Below are positions 55,342 through 64,000 of a DNA stretch of 64,000 nt, piece after piece (position 1 is the stretch's first letter; the number at the start of each line of letters is the position of its first letter). Both the position numbers and the translations under genes were made by a program. Below the pieces are notes generated by a model, which was not told the DNA's origin, ran no database searches, and saw only the letters and a list, made by a program, of their open reading frames with translations. This DNA is from Gordius sp. MW1 (Eukaryota > Nematomorpha > Gordioida > Gordea > Gordiidae): contig OZ038533.1 of the NCBI GenBank assembly GCA_964036665.1, positions 14,417,075 through 14,481,074 of the forward strand, in the 5' to 3' direction.

Positions 55342-56049
55342 TCTGTATATATAAAAATCTAAGCCCCTTTTTTTGAACGCTAATAACTTTTAAAGTTCTC
55401 AACCGATTGCCACCAAATTTGGCCAGATTATTGCCTTGCATTATAGATGGTTTATAGATACTTTTTATCAACCTGCGACAGCTGGAACCCTGTTTTTTGG
55501 TAGTCTATACCGCCATCTAGCGGATTATTTATACTACATTTTTGATACTTATTTATTGATATGGTGCTACTAATTACCTTAAACTTTTTTCCACGATTGC
55601 TTTGTCATTTGTGTCTCAATTTTTTACTCAACTACGCCCGTTTTTTTACAATATATAAAGCTGTAACAAATAAATATTCTCGATACCGTAAAACATCACC
55701 ATTTTCTTAAATAAAAATAACGCGCGCTTTTAGAAAGATTCCCACATTTCGTGCTTTTTTGCTATTTTTATCAAGTTCGGTTATTAATATTAAAAGTACA
55801 AAAAGATTACCTTAACGGTAAGTTGATAAATGCAGACAATGTTTAACCGACAAACTTGAAATGTAATTATATGATTGTTCATACGGAATAATGCTTCGAC
55901 AGCACGAAATCGGAACGTCTGCTCTACATTAGTTAGATTACGGACAGTGATGGGTATCCTTTATAAAAAAATAAGATCAACAGAGGATGGTGGTAGCGTG
56001 GCTACCATTCAAGTGCGGAACGCAATTGTCTACGTAGATAGCCCTTGGG

Positions 56050-56175
56050 TTTATGCCCCCCCCCCCTTAAATGACAAAAAAAATTCAATACAAAAACCCT
56101 TAAAAATTAAAAAAAATTATATTTTGCCCCCCCCCGATCCTAATTGAATTTAAAACGTTTTCGCCCCCCTTTACA
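56050..56175. mobile_element. G-run MITE inside Helitron copy 1
   Basis: A C run, AATACAAAAACCCTTAAAAA, TTATATTTTGCCCCCC and TTTAAAACGTTTTCGCCCCC: the interior of the CATGGGCGTAGCC family in reverse, with worn ends. The same insertion is present at 61275-61392 in copy 2, so it predates the split of the two Helitrons. Confidence 0.6.
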
Positions 56176-56179
56176 ATAA

Positions 56180-57235
56180 GATTTTGCTTGCTGTTAATAA
56201 AGGTTAAGGAGAGGAGAAGTCTTCTTCTTAGATGCTTGAGGAGAAACTGGTAAAACTTTCCTACTGACATTGCTCTGGCAACTATTCGTTCCCAAATTAA
56301 TATAGCCGTGGTTCTAACGTCTTCCGGAAGGGCTGTCACATAATTCGGTAGAAAAACTGCTCATTCAGCTTAAAAATTGCCTTTAAACGCTTATTACTGT
56401 GAAACTCTAATGTGCAACATTTCCAGAACATATGGAATGGGTATAGTATTACAGAAGTGCAGTCTTATCGTTTGGGATGAATGCACAATGGCTTATGAAA
56501 AACCGCTCTAAGTACTAATCGGTAATTGCAAGATTTACAAAGAACCATCAAACCTATTGGTAACGCAAGGTTATTGCTTGCATGAGATTTCAGGCAAACT
56601 TTATCGGTTCTCTTACGATCCACCCCTGCGGACGAAATTAATGCTTGCCCTAAAATATTCTATTTTGTTGCCTTATGTCAAAACATTTAATTTAATTACT
56701 AATATGCGTGTAGTATTTCAAAATCATCCTGCATGTGAGATATTCTCCCATTAATTGCTAGAAATTGGGAAGGGAACCGTGCACGTTGATATATGCTCAG
56801 GACGGATTTCTTTTCCTACCAACCTTTGCAATTTTGTTCCATCTAAGCTGCTTGGTTGATAAAGTGTTTCCAAATATTAACGCCCATTATCATGATCGAC
56901 TTTGGCCCCGAAGGGCTATTCTCGCCCCCAAGAATAATGACGTCCACGAGCTTAACAATCTCATTCTGTCTAACATTCAGGGCAATCCAATTACTTACAA
57001 GTCGGTTGACACTGCTGTTGTTATTGATGACGCAAATTATGCAGTCGAATCTTTCAATTCAAATGATCTGGCAGGGATGCCACCTCACATTCTGCATTCG
57101 AAAATTGGCGTACCAAGTATCGCGATGTGCAATTTCAGTCAGCCAAAATTTTGCAATGGTTTACGTCTCGCTGTTAAACGCTTGATGTGCAACGTTGAAG
57201 AAGCCACGATTTTGACTGGACATGTGCATTTTTAA
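56180..57235 (+). pseudogene. Helitron helicase (RepHel) remnant
   Basis: Plus-strand fragments of the Helitron Pif1-type helicase appear in order. A worn Walker A region (EETGKTF) is followed by TDIALATIRSQINIAVVLTSSG near 56250-56340. A Walker B region (LIVWDECTMAYEKPL) lies near 56463-56510. An open stretch from 56765 has RRAILAPKNNDVHELNNLIL, then AGMPPHILHSKIGVP and a terminal CNGLRLAVKRLMCNVEEATI. Such helicases unwind DNA during rolling-circle transposition. Stops and frame changes interrupt it, and no Rep nuclease (HUH) part was found, so it is inactive. The minus-strand open frame at 56100-56339 is a shadow of this gene. Confidence 0.8.
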
Positions 57236-57482
57236 ATTTTATAACTCCATAACAGGTATAGCTGTATATATCTTCATTTTAGCCTATCTCCTATTACCAA
57301 TATGTTTCCTCCCCACCAACCATATCAATCTCCCAGTTTTTATTCAAACTTATTTTTAGGTAAATTTGAGCATAGTTTTCTTTCGGCCGTCCGAAGCCAG
57401 GCCCAAACCTGGCCCGACTGGTCGGGCATATCTTAACATCTCTCAGGTAAAGTTAAAATCGTATAGGTACAATCAAAATATT

Positions 57483-57641
57483 CATGGGCGTAGCCAGAGG
57501 GAGGCAGGGAGGGGTGGCTGCCCCCCATCCAAATCAATTTTTTTTTAATTTATTAAAATTATGGTTAACATTTCAAAAAATTATCATTTTATTTCTGCCT
57601 AAATCATTATTGCCCCCCTCTAATTCCAATGCTGGCTACCC
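57483..57641. mobile_element. G-run MITE variant in Helitron copy 1
   Basis: Starts CATGGGCGTAGCCAGAGGGA and ends near CCAATGCTGGCTACCC. The interior has TGGCTGCCCCCC and TTGCCCCCCTCTAATT instead of CAAAACG, so it is a subfamily. No clear TSD. Confidence 0.6.
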
Positions 57642-58329
57642 TTATAAATATACCATAAGCCCCTTTTAAACTTTGACTACACTGGTCTAAACTTATCATA
57701 TCAATTTTTTTTACTTTATACTTTTAAGTCATCATCTTTATACTGGTTTTTATTATAATCATACCTCACCTATAACACCTTCATCTGATCAATGTTTTAC
57801 TAGGTATAACGATATAACTATCTTTCTAATTTTTTTTCTCATTCATAAATATTTCGCTTCTCATTATACTCGCGGAAATTTGTATAATTTCTAATTATTT
57901 CTCATTCCAACCAAATATTATAAAAGCCTACATTTAGCCCAATTTGAAGGAGATCTTTTAATATCTCTTCATTTTGATACTAATTTTAGGCTATGACTAG
58001 AGACCTGCACGGGCGGCCCGAGGCCCGGCCCGGAAAAGCCCGGGCCCTAAATTTTCAGGCCCCGGGCTTCTGGGCCGGGCCTAATTCATAAATAATAGGC
58101 CCGGCCCGGAATAATTTTGAGTTAGTTGCATTTTGCATAAGTACTTTGATTCTGTTAAAAAATATATTTCAAAAAATTAATTAATTACAAGTTATTGCAT
58201 CTGGTTCAAACTATGGAACATGCGAGAAATAAGATATATCCCACCATTTTCAAAGCCCTTTCTGAAGGATACTGCTCAGGTATAAAATTATGAATCAAAC
58301 TATATAATGTATTAATAAGGCACAACAGA

Positions 58330-60042
58330 TATGTGGCATGATAGTTATAAAAAAACAACTATATTACATTGACGTTACACTATGTGATTGGTTATAAACT
58401 TTACAAAATTGTATTGTTTACAATTAAGTTTGAAGAAGACAGGAAAACTGGGGAAAATATAAGGAAGGAAATACTAAACAAATTTCTTTCTTTAGGTATT
58501 ATATTATGTTTAGGTTTTTATAAAATGGTTTTAAGGTTACTCCCTTTAAACAATTTATAGACATGGCGTACGCAGGTTTTGAATTAGAGGGGGGCAGATT
58601 AAAAAAAAAAATTTTTCTATCCAAATACAAAATTTTTCCTTACCAAAAATTTTACTGAGAGCAAAAAAAAAAAAAAAAAAGGTCTCGACTATTTGGAGGG
58701 GGGGAGCCACATTAGGGTGGGGCAGAGCCTAATGAGGGTGGGGCAGAGCAAAAAGGGGGGGGCAAAACAAATTTTTTTTTATTCTTGAGGGTTTTTGTAT
58801 TGAAAAATCTTATTTTTAAAATTAGGGGGGGGGGGGGGGGCAGCCGCCCCCCCTGCCCCCCCCCCCCCTGCGTACGCCCATGTTTGTAGATATGGTCATA
58901 GTTACTGATCAAGGCAGTAACATGATCAGTGCCTTTCAATGTCAAAAAAGGCTAAATTGTGCAGCTCACATGCTCAACACAATTTTACGGAACACATTTA
59001 AAAATGAGTATCTAGAGAAGACTCATCCAATTATCTTTGAGAGTATGAGTCAGTGTCAAAGCCTTATTGTAGATATGAAACGGACAGGGTAAAAAACTCA
59101 AAATTTAAATTTTTATTTATTAGGTTGGTAAATAAACTAACTCACGGCCTACATTTATGTGTGGAAACAAGATGGAATAGCCGTCTTCGAATGCTTGAAA
59201 CATTCTTGAATGTTTATGGTGAATTGAAAAGCCTTCTTGAAGGCTCCACACTTGGATAAATTTAATGACATAAATAAATATATTCTGGAGGAACTTGTAA
59301 CCTTTTTGAAGGTTTTCAAAATTGCTACTGACGAGCTAGAGGCAGATTTAAAGCCAACGTTGCATCTAGTAGGCTTGTATTATTATAAATTGGAAAAAGA
59401 GTTGGAATTATACATTAAAAAAAATACAACGATGCAAATTTTAGCCCGTTGTTTTGAATTTTTACATGGCAAGTTTACCCTTGATATAAATCACAAAATA
59501 GCCATATTTTTGTGCCCACAATTTAAAAGCCTGAAAATGTTGCCCTCACCAGATTTTAACATGATATTCCAAGTAGTTAAAAACCTAGTTTCTAGGGATG
59601 TGGGCAATTCATTACAATCACAACCACAAGTAACTGGTGTTAGTGCCAACAATCATACAGGTCAAGGTAATTAAATAATTCTCAAAATATAATATTTATA
59701 ACTAGGTGGTGATGGTTCATCGTTTCAAGACTTTAGTACGTGGCATGAAACATCTTCTATGATGGAGGAAGATGTAGAGGAGAACGAAGTTGACAGTTAC
59801 ATAAATTTAAAGATCAATGAGAAAAATATAGAATTATTGGAATGGTGGAAAGACCACAGTGGGCAATTTCCAGCGCTTAGCTGCCTTGCTTGTAAGATTT
59901 TTTCAACACCTGCTTCATCTGCCTCGAGCGAGAGGTGTTTTTCGTCCGCGGGCCGCATTTTGAAGAGCGAAGAACAAACTTAAACTCGGAGATTTTTGAT
60001 GCTTGTATTTTTTTACATCAAAATAGTTCTATTATCGATTTA
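58330..60042 (+). pseudogene. hAT transposase, interrupted by a MITE
   Basis: Segments in hAT order: WHDSYKKTTILH and LHYVIGYKLYK, then FEEDRKTGENIRKEI before the MITE; after it VTDQGSNMISAF (with a catalytic Asp), LNCAAHMLNTIL, ETRWNSRLRMLE and FLCPQFKSL; finally ELLEWWKDH and the dimerisation motif SSASSERCFSSAGRIL at 59910-59965. The last part, NLNSEIFDACIFLHQN, runs in another frame, so there is a frameshift just after the dimerisation motif. The MITE and a few other frame changes also break the gene. hAT transposases cut and paste DNA with 8-bp TSDs, matching the element's flanks. An N-terminal BED finger was not found. Confidence 0.85.
58562..58882. mobile_element. G-run hAT MITE nested in the hAT transposase gene
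   Basis: Ends CATGGCGTACGCAGG and CCTGCGTACGCCCATG, with 8-bp flanks TTTATAGA and TTTGTAGA (seven of eight match). The interior has an A18-type run, repeats of GGGTGGGGCAGAG and long G and C runs. Confidence 0.85.
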
Positions 60043-60561
60043 TAATTTTATTATGTGCGTTTTATTTTTTAATAAATAATTTTACCAAAATTGCGTTTGA
60101 TTTAATTATTAGAAATTATTAAAATTCCGGGCCGGGCCCGGGCCTTATTTTTAAAAATGCTAAAATTCGGGCCAGGGCCGGGCCTCTTTTCCATTTTAAA
60201 TTTCGGGCCCGGGCCGGGCCGGGCCTTAAGGAAAAATCGATTTTGCAGGTCTCTAGCTATGACACACTACTATAAACGCTGTACTAAACTATTTTCTATA
60301 CATTGTGGAACATTATAATCAACTTTTATACACTAGTGCAGTGGTTTATAAATTTTTGTTACCCAACTATGCATATTATCGTTACATCGCACTTTTCAAC
60401 ATATAAAATTAACAAATACCTTGTAAGTATTTTAAACTATTACAAATCTATTTAATTATGAATAAGTATGCCTTTTCCTATATTTTTTTATATCATAAAC
60501 GATTGACCCATTTAGCTAATTAAGGGCTAAGCCAAAGCAACGCTTGGCCGGGCACAGCTAG

Positions 60562-62229
60562 TCTATATATATAAAAATCTAAGTCCTTTTTTTTTGAACG
60601 CTAATAACTTTTAGAGTTCCTAACCGATTGCCACCAAATTTGGCCAGATTATTGTTTTAGCATTGTAGATGGTTTATAGATAATTTTTATCAACCTGCGA
60701 CAGCGGGAACCCTGTTTTTTGGTAGTCTAAACCGCCATCTAGCGGATTATTTATACTACGTTTTTTATACTTATTCATCGTTATGGTGCTACTAATTACC
60801 TTAAACTTTTTTCCACGATTGCTTTGTCATTTGTATCTCAATTTTTAACTCAACTACGCCCGTTTTTTTACAATATATAAAGCTGTAACAAATAAATATT
60901 CTCGATACCGTAAAACATCACCATTTTCTTAAATAAAAATAACGCGCGCTTTTAGAACATTCCCACATTTCGTGCTTTTTTGCTATTTTTATCAAGTTCG
61001 GTTATTAATATTAAAAGTACAATAAGATTACCTTAACGGTAAGTTGATAAATGCAGACAATGGTTAACCGACAAACTTGAAATGCAATTATATGATTATT
61101 CATACAGAATAATGCTTCGACAGCACGAAATCGGAACGTCTGCTCTACATTAGTTAGATTACGGACAGTGATGGGTATCCTTTATAAAAAAATAAGATCA
61201 ACAGAGGATGGTGGTAGCGTGGCGACCATTCAACTGCGGAACGCAATTGTCTAGTAGATAGCCCTTGGGTTTATGCCACCCCCCCCCCTTAAATGAAAAA
61301 AAAAGTCAATACAGAAACCCTTAAAAATTCAAAAAAATTATATTTTGCCCCCCCCCCTTGAATTTAAAACGTTTTCGCCCCCCCCCTTTACAATAAGATT
61401 TTGCTTGCTGTTAATAAAGGTTAAGGAGAGGAGAAGTCTTCTTCTTAGATGCTTAAGGAGAAACTGGTAAAACTTTCCTACTGACATTGCTCTGGCAACT
61501 ATTCGTTCCCAAATTAATATAGCCGTGGTTCTAGCGTCTTCCGGAAGGGCTGTCACATAATTACCCGGAAAAACTGCACATTTAGCATAAAAATTGCCTT
61601 TAAACGCTTATTATTGTGAAACTCTAATGTGCAACATTACCAGAACATATGGAATGGGTAGAGTATTACAGAAGTGCAAACTTATCGTTTGGGATGAATG
61701 CACAATGGCTTATGAAAAACCGCTCTAAGTTCTAATCGGTAATCGCAAGATTTACAAAGAACCATCAAACCTATTGGTTTCCATTATACTAGCGGAAATT
61801 TGTATTATTTCTAATTATTTCTCATTCCAACCAAATATTATAAAAGAATTCAAATACCAAATTTGAAAAAGATCTTTTAATATCTCTTCATTTTGATACT
61901 ATAAATTTTAGGCTACATTAAACTACTATAAACGCTCTACTAAACTATTTTCTATACATTGTCTAACATTAAAACTAACTTTTATACACCAGTGCAGTGG
62001 TTTATAAATTTTTGTTACCCAACTATGCCCATTGTCGTTAACATCGCACTTTTCAATATATAAAATTAACACCTTTAAGTATTTTAAACTATTACAAATC
62101 TATTTAATTATGAATAAGTATGCCTTTTCCTATATTTTTTTGTATCATAAACGATTGACCCTAAATTTTTCATAAATGTTATATTAATTTATGGACTAAG
62201 CCAAAGCACGCTGGGTCGGGCACAGCTAG
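60562..62229 (+). mobile_element. Helitron copy 2, head-to-tail with copy 1
   Basis: Starts TCTATATATATAAAAATC immediately after copy 1's CTAG and ends GGTCGGGCACAGCTAG before T. It is closely similar to copy 1 but lacks the segment between about 56560 and 57870 of copy 1 (most of the open helicase part) and has no hAT. Walker B remnants (LIVWDECTMAYEKPL) are kept near 61685-61730, as is the worn G-run MITE at 61275-61392. Confidence 0.88.
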
Positions 62230-62304
62230 TGGTCTAATAAAACCACCTTCCCAATGTAGAGAGACGGGTGAACAGAAATATAAAATGTTTATTCTAATCC
62301 AATA

Positions 62305-62634
62305 CAGTCAAAACCGTTTAATTGCAAAGCCTTGGGCCTGAAAAAAAAATTCGCGATTAACCGATATTTCGCGATTAAACGATGGAAATAAAAGTACATG
62401 TACATTATATTAAATATTCATTTCTTATGCTTCGCAATAAAACGATATTTTATATAATTATCTGGTTGATTTAAGGACTCGAAAATGTTTGTGAACATCC
62501 GATATTGTACTATTAAGCGATTTGTCAATAAACAATGTTTTTGTTAATATTATCGTTTAAAAAAAAATGGAGGTTAACTTCGCGATTAAAAGATTTTCGC
62601 GATAATCCGATTTGTGATTAAAATGTTTCGACTG
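62305..62634. mobile_element. pogo/Tigger-like MITE, 330 bp
   Basis: CAGTCAAAACCGTTTAATTG at the left and AAAATGTTTCGACTG at the right are inverted ends flanked by TA, the TSD of Tc1/mariner-class elements. Subterminal TTCGCGATTAAACGAT motifs repeat in both halves. Non-coding; ends resemble pogo-type elements. Confidence 0.75.
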
Positions 62635-62739
62635 TAGTCAGTTTTAATAAAAATTTAAATCTTTTTTAAATGTGGGAAATCGGTGGTATTGTTTTTCCTA
62701 GCCTAAACGCTCTAGCATGCAGGATTTTAGGACAGGTAG

Positions 62740-62992
62740 GTCGTTTATAAAAGCTTGCCCGTCATTCAAAATCTTAAGAAACAATTATATCGCGTCAATC
62801 GTTTGTCAAAAATTATAAGAATTATATTTTAAATTATATACTTTTCAAATTTATTAATGTTCGGGTCAAGCTATATTTAACCCCCGGCCTGACTTTAAGT
62901 TTCTTTATAATCAAGACCTTTTGTCTTTTAATTAAAATTTTTTTGTAATCCTGGCAAGGCGCCAAAAAGATAGTTTTGCAGGTCTCAAAGAG
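62740..62992. mobile_element. Probable worn hAT right end
   Basis: A TTTGCAGGTCTCAAAGAG motif near 62975 after GGCAAGGCGCC and earlier TTCGGGTCAAGC resembles the right end of the TAGAGACCTGCA hAT. The left end is not found. Confidence 0.35.
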
Positions 62993-63508
62993 CAGTGCAG
63001 AAATCAGCATATAGACTACTTGATGTAAAATCTTCAGTTGTTTAAAAACAATTAATAAAGTTGGACACTAATAAAATTACTGGGTCCTATAAGAAACAAT
63101 GTTATGTGTATTTTTTGATATTTTGCCAGCTCTCGAGCTTAATCTATATTTATAGTATAAAGGTTTCAGCGTAAGTTACTTTATTTTCTCAAAAAAATTA
63201 GGCTAATTTAAATACAAGATCATTTATTTATGATAATTTAATAAAATTAAGCTATGTTTAAGAATGAAAGGGATAATTATTTACATACTTAGGGACATTA
63301 TGTTGAAGAATAATTATATTCCAAAAATTTAACTAACATAAAGCAAAGATAAATTGCAATTATTATCACAACATTTTGGCAACTGTACTAGGATCATTTC
63401 AAATCCAGGAGACCATGCACAATTTATACCGTGGTGCCAGCTTTTAAATCTATAGGTCCCGGGTAGCTAAATAAGTGCATAATACAGAATAAACAATTAA
63501 GGTAGAGT
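62993..63508. other. Intergenic, nothing recognised
   Basis: AT-rich, no gene seen. Confidence 0.35.
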
Positions 63509-63516
63509 CTAGCAAT

Positions 63517-63702
63517 CATGGGCGTACCCAGGTTTTGAATTAAGGGGGGGGGGGCAAAACGTTTACGAGTTCATTTAGAGGGGGGCCAAACATAAATTTT
63601 TTTAATTTTTTAATGTTTTTGCATTGAAATTTTTTTTCGTAAATTAGGGGAGGGGGCAGCCGCCCCCCCCCTGCCCCCCCCCCCCCCCTGGGTACGCCCA
63701 TG
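63517..63702. mobile_element. G-run hAT MITE with exact TSD
   Basis: CATGGGCGTACCCAGG and CCTGGGTACGCCCATG are perfect 16-bp inverted ends; the 8-bp TSD CTAGCAAT is exact (63509-63516 and 63703-63710). The interior has a G run, CAAAACGTTTACGAG, and a long C run at the right. It appears to be among the youngest copies in the window. Confidence 0.92.
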
Positions 63703-64000
63703 CTAGCAATTAATAAAATTTAAATTTTATTTGAGTAAAATATTTTTGGCATACCTATAAGGAATCCGTACTAATTAAATAAGGAACGCGATTAGTTTAA
63801 TAAGTCTTGTTACATAGCTCCGAGTTAATATTTAGTGAGCCGATGGAGTAAATTCTCATACTGTATATTTGCGAGTGAGGGTGTTAAATACAAAAAATGT
63901 TTTGAGAAATCCAATCAAACTTAAAGCTTAGTTTATTTGATAAAGGATGCTATAACTTTACAAAGGTTGCGTGTAACAAGGATTAAAGATACGGATAGAT

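Larger units (their letters stand above)
57998..60255 (+). mobile_element. hAT DNA transposon with transposase gene, 2258 bp
   Basis: Ends TAGAGACCTGCA and TGCAGGTCTCTA are perfect 12-bp inverted repeats, with an exact 8-bp TSD GCTATGAC (57990-57997 and 60256-60263). CCCGGGC/GGGCCGGGC motifs crowd both subterminal regions. It carries an interrupted transposase and a nested MITE (58562-58882). Helitron copy 2 keeps the same site without this insertion (near 61908-61925). Confidence 0.93.
55342..60561 (+). mobile_element. Helitron copy 1, with hAT and MITEs inserted
   Basis: Starts TCTGTATATATAAAA after A and ends GGCCGGGCACAGCTAG, with the stem-loop GCCAAAGCAACGCTTGGC just upstream of CTAG. 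Helicase remnants are inside (56180-57235). A complete hAT transposon with its 8-bp TSD (57990-60263) and G-run MITEs (about 56050 and 57483) interrupt it; without the hAT it would be about 2.95 kb. Copy 2 begins at the next base, 60562. Confidence 0.88.

Noticed and set aside
56100-56339. A minus-strand protein present in both Helitron copies
   Set aside because: The plus strand of the same stretch reads as the Helitron helicase (TDIALATIRSQ), so the minus frame is a shadow.

Overview
This window looks like nuclear DNA of an invertebrate animal. It is AT-rich, the host genes have spliceosomal introns (several only 32-47 nt long), and the host proteins are animal-type: an ILKAP-like PP2C phosphatase, a PTB-domain protein, a secreted VWA protein, a THAP protein and a possible CABIT protein. 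The tiny introns would suit lineages such as orthonectids or dicyemids, but that is inference and the species cannot be fixed from sequence alone.

Host genes: a THAP-domain gene (5.4-6.2 kb, minus); a small secreted VWA-domain gene (23.7-25.1 kb, plus, five exons); a two-exon gene with CABIT-like features (26.5-28.0 kb, plus); an ILKAP-like phosphatase in nine phase-consistent exons (28.6-38.3 kb, minus); and the 3' exon of a PTB-domain protein (46.4-48.1 kb, minus). The last ILKAP intron is 8.1 kb because it has filled with transposons, while its first three introns are 34-38 nt.

Most of the rest is transposons, often nested and often with visible target-site duplications (TSDs). Left part: a MULE with inverted subterminal CTCAGT repeats (3.3-5.0 kb); a 5.4-kb hAT-type foldback element carrying two inverted G/C-run minisatellite arrays (6.6-12.1 kb); palindromic MITEs; a broken Ty3/gypsy fossil with a hAT-type MITE nested in it (13.5-16.4 kb); snapback elements, G-run MITEs and tRNA-derived SINEs (16.9-22.4 kb). 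Middle: several MITEs and a CsRn1-type Ty3/gypsy element in the ILKAP intron; Helitron remnants; and a whole-looking Mag-type Ty3/gypsy element with apparently identical LTRs (41.0-45.5 kb). Right part: a small Helitron with a 5'-truncated LINE inside (53.8-54.5 kb), then two head-to-tail Helitrons (55.3-62.2 kb). The first holds a hAT transposon, which itself holds a MITE; the second Helitron serves as a natural empty-site reference. A pogo-like MITE and a G-run hAT MITE close the window.

The most notable observations are the minisatellite-armed foldback hAT, the whole Mag-type element whose start codon abuts its LTR and overlaps its probable primer-binding site, the ILKAP gene mixing tiny introns with one transposon-filled intron, and the layered Helitron/hAT/MITE nest.
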